Shown here: positions 6,407 to 14,895 of the stretch, piece by piece
Position numbering within the stretch: the stretch's first letter is position 1
How the letters are laid out: each line of letters begins with the position of its first letter
Origin: JBBQKG01 sp038326655
GTDB lineage: Bacteria; Actinomycetota; Thermoleophilia; Solirubrobacterales; JBBDJG01
DNA: 26,384 nt
NCBI GenBank assembly: GCA_038326655.1
Contig: JBBQKG010000031.1
Span: 1 to 26,384 of the forward strand
Direction: 5' to 3'
Program-made: the position numbers and the translations under genes
Notes under the pieces: model-generated
What the model was told of the DNA's origin: nothing
What the model saw: the letters and a program-made list of their open reading frames with translations, nothing else
Databases searched by the model: none

Positions 6407-7171
6407 TTACGGGGCTCGCGTCGCCTCGTATCTGAGGCCGACCTGCTCGAAGCCGAGCCGCTCGTACCAGTGCTTCACCCAGCGGCCGTCAACGACCGTG
6501 AGGAAGACGAGCTCGTGCGCGGCCACGGCCTCGGCCGAGGCCTTCGCCACGACCGCTTCGGCGTAGCCTCGCCGGCGGTTTGCAGGCAACGTCGCGACCT
6601 CCTCGATCTGCGCGATCGAGCCGTCCGAGTACAGACGGCACATCGACACCACGCGGCCGTTCACGAGGCGTGCGAAGCACCGCTCCCGCAGGGATTGCGT
6701 GAGCGCGGCGTCCGCATCGGCGAGCTGCCGCACCACGTCGTCGTCGGCGCCCCAGGGCTCGGAGCGGATCAGGTCCGCGACCGCCGGCCGCAGCGCAAGA
6801 CGGTCGACCTCGCTCGCCTCCCCCGCACGCGGGTCGGCTCCGCCGCGATAGACCATGATCGCGAGCCGCCGGTCCTCCCATCGCTGCTCCCCGAGCTCAC
6901 GCGCGACGCGCGCGCCGAGCCCCTCCTGCTCGAACACGACCTTTCGGTGGGTGAGCCCCGCGGAGCCCTGCAGCGCCTCGGCGGCAGCCACGATCTCGTC
7001 GGTGCCCGCCCCTTCGCCGGCGCCTGCCGTCACCAGCACGAAGTTGCGGTCGTGGACCCGAGGCAGGTCCTCGTTGAAGAATGCGATCCCGAGCGGGAAG
7101 CGCCGCACCGACGTGGAGGCGCTTTCGTCGGCGGCACGCAGGTAGGACAGCACGCGGTCGAGCTCGGTCAC
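6407..7171 (-). CDS. GNAT-family N-acetyltransferase
   Basis: A 254-residue protein. The C-terminal half is a GNAT acetyl-CoA-dependent acetyltransferase: the acetyl-CoA pyrophosphate loop is LPANRRRGYAEAVV, preceded by a strand with IAQIEEVAT and followed by the typical end WYERLGFEQVGLRYEATRAP. The N-terminal half (to about residue 120) is a separate alpha/beta region without a motif I recognise. The substrate is unknown. The GTG at 7169-7171 (MTELDRVLSYLRA) is taken as start; the frame remains open upstream but there it runs antisense to the divergent dehydrogenase. The two start codons are only 21 bases apart. Confidence 0.75.
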   Translation of the reverse strand: MTELDRVLSYLRAADESASTSVRRFPLGIAFFNEDLPRVHDRNFVLVTAGAGEGAGTDEIVAAAEALQGSAGLTHRKVVFEQEGLGARVARELGEQRWEDRRLAIMVYRGGADPRAGEASEVDRLALRPAVADLIRSEPWGADDDVVRQLADADAALTQSLRERCFARLVNGRVVSMCRLYSDGSIAQIEEVATLPANRRRGYAEAVVAKASAEAVAAHELVFLTVVDGRWVKHWYERLGFEQVGLRYEATRAP

Positions 7172-7192
7172 GGCGGTATCGTGCCATTCCCC

Positions 7193-7885
7193 ATGGCAGA
7201 CCGAACAGCGCTCGTCACCGGCGGCACCGGTGCGCTCGGCGGCGCAGTCGTCGACACGCTGCTCGAAGCGGGCTGGCGCGTGGTTGTGACTTGGGTCAAC
7301 CCGAAGGAGCTCGAACGCGTCTCCGAGCGCGAGGGACTCGTGCTGGTGGAGGCGGACCTCTTCGACGAGCAGGCGGTCGAGCGTGCGGTTGCGGAGGCGG
7401 CGGGAGAGCCGGCGGCACCGCTTCGCGCCGTCGCGAACCTCGTGGGCGGCTACGCGGGAGGATCGCGCGTGCACGAAACGCCGGCGGAGGAGTTCGAGCG
7501 CCAGTTCACGCTCAACCTGAGGCCGACGTACCTGGTCACGCGTGCCGCGCTCCCGCGGCTGGTCGAAGGTGGCGGCAACATCGTCTGCGTGTCGAGCCGC
7601 GCCGCGCTCCAGCCGTTCCCGGGCGCGGCCGGCTACATCGCCTCGAAGGCCGCCGTGATCGCGTTCGCAAAAGCCGTCGCAGTCGAGTACCGCGACCAGG
7701 GCGTGCGCTGCAACGCGATCCTGCCGAGCGTCATCGACACGCCCGGCAACCGAGCCTCCCAGCCCGACGCCGACCACTCACGCTGGGTCCCCCCCGCAGA
7801 GATCGCGCGCGTCGTGCTCTTTCTGTGCTCGGAGGCCTCGGCGCCGGTGAGCGGCGCCGAGGTGCCCGTGTACGGGAGGGCTTAG
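7193..7885 (+). CDS. Short-chain dehydrogenase/reductase (SDR)
   Basis: A 230-residue classical SDR, an NAD(P)-dependent oxidoreductase. It shows the nucleotide-binding motif TGGTGALG near residues 9-16, an NLVGGY segment in place of the usual NNAG, a catalytic serine in VCVSSRAA, the Y-x-x-x-K pair in YIASK, and the C-terminal SGAEVPVYG segment typical of the fold. The ATG at 7193 gives the canonical Rossmann start MADRTALVTGGTG. There is little room for a leader; a TATCGT hexamer lies 10 bases before the ATG, so a very short leader is possible but unproven. The substrate is unknown. It ends 8 bases from a convergent second SDR gene, to which it is only distantly similar. Confidence 0.88.
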   Translation: MADRTALVTGGTGALGGAVVDTLLEAGWRVVVTWVNPKELERVSEREGLVLVEADLFDEQAVERAVAEAAGEPAAPLRAVANLVGGYAGGSRVHETPAEEFERQFTLNLRPTYLVTRAALPRLVEGGGNIVCVSSRAALQPFPGAAGYIASKAAVIAFAKAVAVEYRDQGVRCNAILPSVIDTPGNRASQPDADHSRWVPPAEIARVVLFLCSEASAPVSGAEVPVYGRA

Positions 7886-7893
7886 GCGGCGAC

Positions 7894-8913
7894 TCAGCGT
7901 GCGAGCTTGCTCGCAGGACGACCGGCGTACGCAAGGCCGGCCGCCACGCCGATCAAGCCGGCCGCGGCCAGGATCGTGCGTCGCCGCAGAGCCACGAGGA
8001 GCTGCAGGCTCTGCCCGTGGGCCCCGTCGTCGAAGCGGCCGTGAGCGCCACGGTCTCCCGGGACGGGCGCGAAGAGGTTGTCCGGGCGAGGGCGCTCCGG
8101 CTCTTTGGTCTGCTGGGAGTCGAATCCGCTGCGGCCGAGGTAGTGGTCGCCGAGTCCCGCGGCGAGATTGTTGCCGGCGATCGTGATCGCCGTCGAACCT
8201 CCCACCCAGATCTCACGCCGGTCGTGGCCCTCGGCGGCCCACGCGATCGCTCGCGCAGCTACCTCCGGTTGATAGATCGGGGGCACCGGCTGTGCCTTCC
8301 GCGGCAGCCGGCTCCGGACGACGTCGAACTGCGGCGTGTTCATCGCGGGCAGCTGAACCATCGTGACCTTGACCTTGCTGTGCTCGTGTAAGAGCTCGCA
8401 CCGCAGCGACTCGGTGAAGCCCTGCATCGCGTGCTTCGCCCCGCAATAGGCGCTCTGGAGTGGAATGCCGCGGTAAGCGAGAGCCGAGCCCACCTGCACG
8501 ATCGTGCCGGCATCGCGCGCCCGCATCCGTCGCACAGCCGCCATCGTCCCGTACACCGCACCGAGGTATGTCACCTCGGTCGCACGCCGATATTCCTCGG
8601 GCTCGATCTTCCAGAACGGCGCGAAGACGGACGTCATCGCGTTGTTCACCCAGACGTCGATTGCGCCGAGCTCGCGCTCGATCCGCTCCGCCGCTGCCTC
8701 CACCTGTGTCGCGTCGGCGATGTCGGTCGGCACCGCGAGCGCCCGCGAGCCGGCCGCTTCGACGTCGGCACGCGCCCCGGCGAGGCCGTCGGCACCGCGT
8801 GCGATGAGTCCGACGCGGGCGCCGCGCCGAGCCAGCTCTCTGGCCGCCGCGCGCCCGACTCCCGACGATGCGCCCGTCACGACGACCACCTGGTCTTGCA
8901 GGGGCTTGGTCAC
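7894..8913 (-). CDS. Short-chain dehydrogenase with C-terminal membrane anchor
   Basis: A 339-residue protein. Residues 1-250 are a classical SDR domain: TGASSGVG at 13-20, NNA at 90-92, S143, Y156 and K160 (Y-C-G-A-K). After a ~55-residue charged and Pro-rich linker, the last ~30 residues contain a hydrophobic helix (TILAAAGLIGVAAGLAYAG) followed by a basic end, which looks like a tail anchor. The family with this layout is often annotated simply as SDR family oxidoreductase; the substrate is unknown. The GTG at 8911-8913 overlaps the TGA of the GH13 gene as GTGA, which supports that start. An ATG seven codons upstream (8934) is the alternative. Confidence 0.85.
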   Translation of the reverse strand: MTKPLQDQVVVVTGASSGVGRAAARELARRGARVGLIARGADGLAGARADVEAAGSRALAVPTDIADATQVEAAAERIERELGAIDVWVNNAMTSVFAPFWKIEPEEYRRATEVTYLGAVYGTMAAVRRMRARDAGTIVQVGSALAYRGIPLQSAYCGAKHAMQGFTESLRCELLHEHSKVKVTMVQLPAMNTPQFDVVRSRLPRKAQPVPPIYQPEVAARAIAWAAEGHDRREIWVGGSTAITIAGNNLAAGLGDHYLGRSGFDSQQTKEPERPRPDNLFAPVPGDRGAHGRFDDGAHGQSLQLLVALRRRTILAAAGLIGVAAGLAYAGRPASKLAR

Positions 8914-10526
8914 GAGTCCCCGAACCGCAGCCATCGATATCCGTAGGGGGCAAGCTCGACGTTCGAAGGATCGAGCTCGCCGTAGTCGCTGTCGCAGGGC
9001 AGCGAATCGTCGCGAAGCTCGCGATCGAATCCGCGCGCCCTGAACGTGCGCGGCTCGGAGGCGAGATTGTGGAACGCGGCGATCCCGCGGCCCTGCCATT
9101 CGCAGGCGTGGGCGAAGACGGACGGGCTGTCCGTTTCGAACAGCACGAGCCGGCCCAATCCGATCTCCGGCAACCTGCGGCGCGCCTGGATCGTGGCCCT
9201 GACCCAGTTGACGAGCGACTGCGGATCCCGCCGCTGATCGTCGAGGTTGACGCGCTCGTGCCCGTAGTCGCCGGTCGAGATCAGGTACGGCGTGAGACCG
9301 TCGTTTGCTGCGCTCGAGAAGCCGGCCCCCGGATCGGCCGACCACTGCATCGGCGTGCGGACGCTCATGCGCTCGGGAAGGTCGAGGTCGTCCCCCATGC
9401 CGATCTCGTCCCCGTAGCCGAGCACCGGCGTGCCGGGCAGCGAGAAGAGGAGGCTGTAGATCAACTCGATGCGCCGGCGATCGCCTCGAAGCATGGCGGG
9501 AACCCGGCGCCTGATCCCTCGCCCGAAGGCGCGCTCCTTCGGGCTGCGAGCGAAGGCATCGAACACATGATCGCGCTCTTCATCGGACAGCCGGGCGAGG
9601 TTCAGCTCGTCCTGGTTCCGCACGAAGTTGGCCCACTGGCAGGCCTCGGGCGGCTCGGGAAGCGAATGGAGCACACGGCGGAGAGGCTCCGCCTCCTGTC
9701 GCGCGAGCGCCAGGAAGATGTTGCAGTCGAGCACGAAGTTCAAAAGAAGCGTGCACTCCTGGCCGCCCGCAAAGAAGTCCGGCACCTGCCCGAGATCCAC
9801 GTCGGCCTCGGCAAGCAGGACAGCGTCTGCGCGACGGTCGGTGGCCAGCCGGTGCAGGTCGCGTAGCAGCCGGTGCGGGTCCGGGTCTCCGCTCTGCTCG
9901 AGCTTCTGGACCAGGAAATGCGCGGCATCGACGCGGAAGCCGGCAATGCCCCGTTCGAGCCAGAAGCGAGCGATGTCCCTCAGCTCGTCTGCGAGCTCGG
10001 GATGGGCCACGTTCAGGTCCGGCTCGTGGCTGTAGAAGCGGTGGAGGTAGTACTGGCCGGCCTGTTCGTCGTAGGTCCACGGACTGGCCTGCCTCGTCGG
10101 AAAAGCGTTCGGTTGCGGCGGCTCGGATGCCGGATCGTCCGTCCACATGTAGTAGTCGCGATGCTCGCTGCTTCGATCCGCACACGCGGATTTGAACCAG
10201 GGATGCTCGTCGGAGGTGTGGTTGAGGACGAGGTCGACCAGCACACGGATCCCGCGCGCTTCGGCCTCGCGGTTCAGGCGCTCGAACTGCTCGAGGGTGC
10301 CGAGTCTCGGATCGACGGTGCGGTAGTCCGCGACGTCGTAGCCGTGGTCGTTCCAGGGAGAGGGAAAGAAGGGCTCGAGCCAGAGGCAATCGACCCCCAG
10401 CCAGGAGAGGTAGTCGAGTTGGCCGAGCAGGCCCTCGAAGTCGCCGAAGCCATCACCGTCGCTGTCCACGAAGGTCTCGACGGCCAGGCAATAGATGACC
10501 GCGTTCTTGTACCAGAGGTCCTCCAC
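8910..10526 (-). CDS. GH13 alpha-glucosyl enzyme, trehalose-synthase-like
   Basis: A 538-residue protein resembling trehalose synthase (maltose glucosylmutase) and related GH13 enzymes over its whole length: N-terminus WYKNAVIY, then DSDGDGFGDFEGL at 21-33, and late LPGTPVLGYGDEIGMGD and RTPMQWS. Conserved regions: DLVLNHTS (98-105), GFRVDAAHF with nucleophile D200, LLAEAD with acid/base E240, and region IV as RNQDEL with D306. In region IV the almost universal histidine before the aspartate is glutamine (Q305); that residue normally contacts the sugar at subsite -1, so specificity or rate may differ. No maltokinase domain is fused. The GTG start leaves a 41-base gap after the upstream small gene. 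The product could be trehalose synthase, a sucrose or maltose hydrolase, or a transferase. Confidence 0.85.
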   Translation of the reverse strand: MEDLWYKNAVIYCLAVETFVDSDGDGFGDFEGLLGQLDYLSWLGVDCLWLEPFFPSPWNDHGYDVADYRTVDPRLGTLEQFERLNREAEARGIRVLVDLVLNHTSDEHPWFKSACADRSSEHRDYYMWTDDPASEPPQPNAFPTRQASPWTYDEQAGQYYLHRFYSHEPDLNVAHPELADELRDIARFWLERGIAGFRVDAAHFLVQKLEQSGDPDPHRLLRDLHRLATDRRADAVLLAEADVDLGQVPDFFAGGQECTLLLNFVLDCNIFLALARQEAEPLRRVLHSLPEPPEACQWANFVRNQDELNLARLSDEERDHVFDAFARSPKERAFGRGIRRRVPAMLRGDRRRIELIYSLLFSLPGTPVLGYGDEIGMGDDLDLPERMSVRTPMQWSADPGAGFSSAANDGLTPYLISTGDYGHERVNLDDQRRDPQSLVNWVRATIQARRRLPEIGLGRLVLFETDSPSVFAHACEWQGRGIAAFHNLASEPRTFRARGFDRELRDDSLPCDSDYGELDPSNVELAPYGYRWLRFGDS

Positions 10527-10567
10527 CGCGATGAGGCGTACCCCGCGCGCGAGCGGGAGGAACGTCC

Positions 10568-10855
10568 TTAGTGGCGGCGCACGACCCTGACGTCCCGGAC
10601 CTCCGGGCGCAGGCTGTCGGTCGGGCCGCTGTCGGGGTCCACGACCTCGTGCGCGACGGCGACGAAGTCGATCTCGACGCGGTCGCCCTCGCCGAGCGAG
10701 TCGGCCAGCCGGTCGCGTAGCTTCCCGCCGACCTGGAAGGTGTGCGGCGCGCTCGAGCTCTCGGGCTCGAGGTTGAGCAGCAGCTCCTGCTCCGTCTCCC
10801 AGATGAACTCGACCGTCCCGGTCACCGTCTGAACGCGATCCGCCCGACCATCCAC
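10568..10855 (-). CDS. Small hypothetical protein
   Basis: About 95 residues from the GTG at 10853-10855, which lies 22 bases after the preceding gene; a start at 10909 would overlap that gene by 32 bases, and a GTG at TVTGTVEF would be 9 residues shorter. The sequence is soluble and acidic in the middle, with alternating hydrophobic and charged stretches suggesting a small beta-barrel (TGTVEFIWETEQELLLNLEP, then GDRVEIDFVAVAHEV, ending DVRVVRRH). I do not recognise the family. Its position between an exported envelope protein and a GH13 enzyme gives no firm clue. Confidence 0.5.
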   Translation of the reverse strand: MDGRADRVQTVTGTVEFIWETEQELLLNLEPESSSAPHTFQVGGKLRDRLADSLGEGDRVEIDFVAVAHEVVDPDSGPTDSLRPEVRDVRVVRRH

Positions 10856-10877
10856 CGGCCGTATTCTGGCAAGGCGC

Positions 10878-11780
10878 TCAGGCCGGCGTCGCGGCATGAT
10901 CGGGCTCATGAGACGGCGTCTCCGAACCGCGCGCCCGCCAGAGCGCGACCGTCAGCGTGCCCAGTCCGAAGACGGTCGCTCCGACCCAGGCGAGCAGCCC
11001 AAGCCCGGGGATGAACGCGACCACGCGCAGGATCGCCCAGCCGGCGAGGAAGGCTACGATCCGGCCGTGGGCCGGCACGATCGCGCGCCCGAGCACGTAG
11101 GCGGTGACGACATAGCCGAGCGCATAGAGGGGAAGCAGCGCCAGCAGCACGAGCAGCCCGAGCGGGATTCCGACCAGCGTCAGCACCGCCGCGGTGGCCG
11201 CGACCGGCAGCCCCAGGAACAGGCCGAGGCCCCACGCGATCGCGGGGCCGGCGCGCTCCCGCGCGGTCTCGAACATGGCCTCGACCGCGCGGGGCGCGAG
11301 CGAGACCAGGCCGAGGCCGAGCGCAAGCGAGGAGAGCGTGAACGCAAGCCAGATCGCAAGGTGCAGGACGAAGGAGCCGAGCGGCAGCGAGACATCGGCG
11401 GCATCGACGCGCCGCACGTCGCCATAGACCCTCGCCCCCCTGGGCACGACCGGCTTCTCGTCCGCGTAGATCAGGTCGTGGTTGAGCGTCGCGCCCGGGG
11501 CGACCGTGACCCGCTTCGACAGCGAGATCACGTTGCCGTCGATCACGGCCGTCCTGGCGATGTGCACGGGCGCATCGAGCGCGAGCACGACGCCGTCGAC
11601 ATGGCCGGCGATCTCCACTCGCCCGTCGGCGATCAGGATCCGGTCCGCGTGCTCGCCGCGCGGGATGCGCACCGTCCCCGTGACGACGACCTCGTCGTCG
11701 GCTCCGATGTTGCGCGCAAGTGCGGGCGCCGGCGCCGCGAGCGCCGCGAGGGCAACCAGCCCGGCTGCGGCCTTTCTCAG
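10878..11780 (-). CDS. Exported bactofilin-like protein with C-terminal membrane domain (CTG start)
   Basis: Starting at CTG (11778-11780) the protein has 300 residues: a clean signal peptide (basic L/M-R-K, a hydrophobic Ala/Leu core, cleavage after APALA near residue 22), a region of short beta repeats like the polymer-forming bactofilin fold (about 27-125), and four hydrophobic segments (about 135-165, 175-200, 205-235, 245-285). The CTG overlaps the wecA-like TGA as CTGA and has GAGG seven bases upstream. No ATG, GTG or TTG in frame would include the signal peptide; the next start (GTG at 11672) removes it. The layout suggests an envelope scaffold or transporter-like membrane protein; its function is unknown. 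It is co-transcribed with glycan genes by position. Confidence 0.75.
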   Translation of the reverse strand: MRKAAAGLVALAALAAPAPALARNIGADDEVVVTGTVRIPRGEHADRILIADGRVEIAGHVDGVVLALDAPVHIARTAVIDGNVISLSKRVTVAPGATLNHDLIYADEKPVVPRGARVYGDVRRVDAADVSLPLGSFVLHLAIWLAFTLSSLALGLGLVSLAPRAVEAMFETARERAGPAIAWGLGLFLGLPVAATAAVLTLVGIPLGLLVLLALLPLYALGYVVTAYVLGRAIVPAHGRIVAFLAGWAILRVVAFIPGLGLLAWVGATVFGLGTLTVALWRARGSETPSHEPDHAATPA

Positions 11781-12976
11781 GGTGCTGCCTCGCGAGACAC
11801 GTCGACGATCTCGAACTCCCCGGTTTCGAGCTCGTGCGCGACGCCCGCGTCGACCTCGACCTCGGCCGGCGGCGGCTCGCCCTCGAGCATCCGGGCGCGG
11901 CGCAGCTGGAACTGGCGAAAGCGCTTGAGCTTCAGGATCTCCAGCACCAGGACGAGGTAGACGCTCGCGAGCAGCGCGGGGATCGCGAACGCGACCATCA
12001 CGACGGTCCAGAACGCGTCGAAGTGGCCGTGGTCATCCGTGTAGGGGACAAAGCGCAGCGCGAGTGCGAGCGCCGCCAGCGCGATCGTCCACCCGTAGAG
12101 GTAGAGCACCGTGCGCCGCTGCGAGAAGCCGATGTTGGCGAAGCGATGGTGCAGATGCCACCGGTCCGCGATGTGGACCGGCCGGCCGTGCTTGATCCGC
12201 TTCGCGACCACGAAGCTCGAGTCGAGGATCGGGACGGCGAGGATCACGAGCGGGAACACCAAAGCGATCACGGCGTTGGTCTTCAGAGCGCCCTGAACGG
12301 CGATCGCCGCGAGCATGTAGCCGAGCAGGTTCGAGCCCGAGTCGCCGAGGAAGATCGAGGCCGGGTGGAACCCGTGCCGCAGGTACCCGAGCGCCGCGCC
12401 TGCGGTCAGCATCGCGAGTACGCCGGCGGCGTTGCGGTCGAGCGAGAGCGCGATCGCCGCAAACGTCACGGCCGCGATCGTGCAGACCCCGGCGGCGAGG
12501 CCGTCGACCCCGTCGATGAAGTTGACCATGTTCATCACCGCCACGATCCCGACCACGGTGAGCGGGTACGCCGCCGTGCCGAGGTCGATGTGTCCCAGGA
12601 ACGGAAGCGTCATCGTGTCGACCCGCACGCCGCTCGCGACCGGCACCACCGCGGCCAGGATCTGGCCCGCGAGCTTCACGTCCGCGGAGAGGTCGAGCAG
12701 GTCGTCCGCGACCCCGACCGCGACGATCATCGTCGCGCCGATCAGGATGCCGGTGGTCTGCTGATCGTGCGGAAGGAACGCAAGCCCCGCCGCGAGCACG
12801 CCGCCAAGGATCGCGAGACCACCGAGCCGGGCGGTCGGGAATTGATGTAGCCCACGTGCGCGGGGCTCGTCGATCGCGCCGATGCGCCATGCGAGAGCCT
12901 TCACGACCGGCGTCGATATCCACACGACGACGAGTGCGAGCGCGAACGCGAGAAATGCGTCGAGCAGGTCGGGCAT
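11777..12976 (-). CDS. WecA/MraY-family polyprenyl-phosphate sugar-1-phosphate transferase
   Basis: An integral membrane enzyme of 399 residues that transfers a sugar-1-phosphate (usually GlcNAc-1-P or similar) from a UDP-sugar to undecaprenyl or decaprenyl phosphate, the first step of lipid-linked glycan synthesis. Motifs: the Mg-binding pair D91-D92 (VADDLLDL), NMVNFIDGVDGL at 149-160, IFLGDSGSN around 222-230, and the WecA-type HIADRWHLHHR near 283-293, which separates it from MraY. About ten or eleven hydrophobic helices are present. The C-terminus has an acidic cytoplasmic tail of ~50 residues. It sits 17 bases after the AsnB-type gene and overlaps the bactofilin-like gene at CTGA. Confidence 0.9.
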   Translation of the reverse strand: MPDLLDAFLAFALALVVVWISTPVVKALAWRIGAIDEPRARGLHQFPTARLGGLAILGGVLAAGLAFLPHDQQTTGILIGATMIVAVGVADDLLDLSADVKLAGQILAAVVPVASGVRVDTMTLPFLGHIDLGTAAYPLTVVGIVAVMNMVNFIDGVDGLAAGVCTIAAVTFAAIALSLDRNAAGVLAMLTAGAALGYLRHGFHPASIFLGDSGSNLLGYMLAAIAVQGALKTNAVIALVFPLVILAVPILDSSFVVAKRIKHGRPVHIADRWHLHHRFANIGFSQRRTVLYLYGWTIALAALALALRFVPYTDDHGHFDAFWTVVMVAFAIPALLASVYLVLVLEILKLKRFRQFQLRRARMLEGEPPPAEVEVDAGVAHELETGEFEIVDVSREAAP

Positions 12977-12993
12977 CGGTTCCTGGGGAAGAG

Positions 12994-14892
12994 CTAGTGG
13001 TTGATTCGCGCTGGAGCGCGATTGTCCGCCTGTACACCGTAGCGCTCGTACCAGAGCGTGAAGGCGAGCAGCCCCCAGAGCTGGCGGCTGAGGTCCTCGC
13101 GGCGCGAGACATGGCGGTCGATCAGGGCCCCGACCGCCTGCGGACGGAAAAAGCCTTGGCGGGTGAGCGTCTCGGGCGAGAGGACGTCTCGGGCAAACGG
13201 CTCGAGGTCGCCTAGCAGCCAGGCCGCCGCGGGGATCGAGAAGCCCTGCTTACGCCCGCGTGCGATCTCCGGTGGCACGAGCGGGGCCACCGCCTTGCGA
13301 AGCAGCCGCTTCTTGGCGAGGCCGCGGACTCGCAGGCGGCGCGGCAGCGCCAGCGCCAGCTCGGCGACGGCCGGGTCGCAGAACGGCACCCGCGCCTCGA
13401 GCGAGTGGGCCATGCTGGCCCGGTCGGTCTTCACGAGCAGGTCGTCGACCAGGTAGATGCCGGTGTCGACGTCCTGGAGCCGGGCGAGCGCTTCGGCCCC
13501 CTCCGTCTCGGCGTAGCGGGCACGGTAGAGATCGACCGGATCGAGGTCACCCCGGCGCCCGGCGAGCAGTGCGCCACGCGCATCGGCCGAGAAGATCTCC
13601 TTCCAGGCGTGATGGCGCTCGAGCGGCGGCAGGCGCGCCGCGCGGGCAAAGCGCTTGGCCTTGTAGTCGAAGCTCACCTTGCCCGAAGAGCTCGGCAGCC
13701 GCTCCACCACGGGCCGTGCCGCGGCCGCGAGCCAGCCCAGGCGCGGCGCGAGCGTGTCGGCCACGTAGGTGTAGTAGCCGCCGAAGAGCTCGTCCGCCCC
13801 CTCTCCGGACAGCGCGACCTTGACGTGCTCGGAGGCGAGCTGCGACACGAGATAGGTGGGCAGCGCCGACGAGTCCGCGAACGGCTCGTCGAAGGCCTCG
13901 GCCAGCTTTGGAAGCAGTTCGGCAGCATCGGGGCGCACCACGAGCTCGTGGTGGTCGGTCGAGTACCGCTCGGCGACCAGCCGAGCCTGCTCGAGCTCGT
14001 TGAAAGAGCGCTCCTCGAACCCGATCGAGAAGGTGCTGATGCGATACGGGCTCTCGTGCGCCGCCAGCGCGGCGAGCGCGGACGAATCGATTCCGCCCGA
14101 CAGCAGCACCCCCACGGGGACGTCCGACACGAGGTGCGCGCGGACCGAGTCGCGCAGCCGCTCCCGGAGCTCCTCGGCGAGCTCCTCCTCGCTCTCGCCC
14201 CGGAGGCTCCCAGCGTCGACCGGGCGCGGGCGAGCGTAGCGGCGAAGGCTCACGGCACCCCCCTCGGCGATCAGCAGGTGCCCGGCCGGGAGCTTGCGCG
14301 CCTCCCGGAAGATCGTCAAAGGCGCGGGGATCGAGTTGAAGGCGAGGAACGCCTCGAGCGCGTCCGCGTCGACGTCGTGTGAGAACCCGGGCTGGCGCAG
14401 GAGCGCCTTCAGCTCGGAGGCGAACGAGATCTCTCCACCCTCGACCCGGTAGTAGAGCGGCTTGATCCCGAAGCGGTCCCGCGCCAGCAGCAACCGGCGT
14501 TCGAGCCGGTCCCACAGGGCGATCGCGAACATGCCACGGAGCTCGTCGACGAACGCGGGGCCCCGCTCCTCGTACAGGTGCACCAGCACCTCGGTGTCGC
14601 AGCGCGTTCGGAACGTGTGCCCGGCCCGCTCGAGCCGCTCGCGCAGCTCGGCGTGGTTGTAGATCTCGCCGTTCTGGATCACCTGGATCCGGCCGTCCTC
14701 GTTGCCGATCGGCTGGTCGCCGCCCTCGAGGTCGATGATCGACAGCCGCCGCGCCGCGAGTGCGGCCGGGCCCTCGGCGAAGGACCCGGCGCTGTCCGGC
14801 CCCCGGTGCACGAGCGTCTCGTTCATCGCGGCGACGACCGCCGGGTCGGTGGTCTCACCCGCGAGCGAGACGATGCCGCAGATCCCGCACAT
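12994..14892 (-). CDS. asnB: AsnB-type glutamine-dependent amidotransferase (asparagine synthase family)
   Basis: A 632-residue two-domain protein. The N-terminal Ntn glutaminase begins MCGICGIVS, with Cys2 the nucleophile, and has RGPDS at 30-34 and QNGEIYNH at 73-80. The C-terminal ATP pyrophosphatase domain has the PP-loop SGGIDSS at 265-271 and SGEGADELFGGY later. All expected catalytic motifs are intact, so it should release ammonia from glutamine and amidate an adenylated carboxylate. In glycan loci such proteins often amidate uronic acids or other surface carbohydrates rather than make asparagine. Here the neighbours (sugar transferase, WecA-like, DUF354) favour that reading, but free asparagine synthesis cannot be excluded. 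It begins 3 bases after the sugar transferase stop. Confidence 0.93.
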   Translation of the reverse strand: MCGICGIVSLAGETTDPAVVAAMNETLVHRGPDSAGSFAEGPAALAARRLSIIDLEGGDQPIGNEDGRIQVIQNGEIYNHAELRERLERAGHTFRTRCDTEVLVHLYEERGPAFVDELRGMFAIALWDRLERRLLLARDRFGIKPLYYRVEGGEISFASELKALLRQPGFSHDVDADALEAFLAFNSIPAPLTIFREARKLPAGHLLIAEGGAVSLRRYARPRPVDAGSLRGESEEELAEELRERLRDSVRAHLVSDVPVGVLLSGGIDSSALAALAAHESPYRISTFSIGFEERSFNELEQARLVAERYSTDHHELVVRPDAAELLPKLAEAFDEPFADSSALPTYLVSQLASEHVKVALSGEGADELFGGYYTYVADTLAPRLGWLAAAARPVVERLPSSSGKVSFDYKAKRFARAARLPPLERHHAWKEIFSADARGALLAGRRGDLDPVDLYRARYAETEGAEALARLQDVDTGIYLVDDLLVKTDRASMAHSLEARVPFCDPAVAELALALPRRLRVRGLAKKRLLRKAVAPLVPPEIARGRKQGFSIPAAAWLLGDLEPFARDVLSPETLTRQGFFRPQAVGALIDRHVSRREDLSRQLWGLLAFTLWYERYGVQADNRAPARINH

Positions 14893-14895
14893 GCT

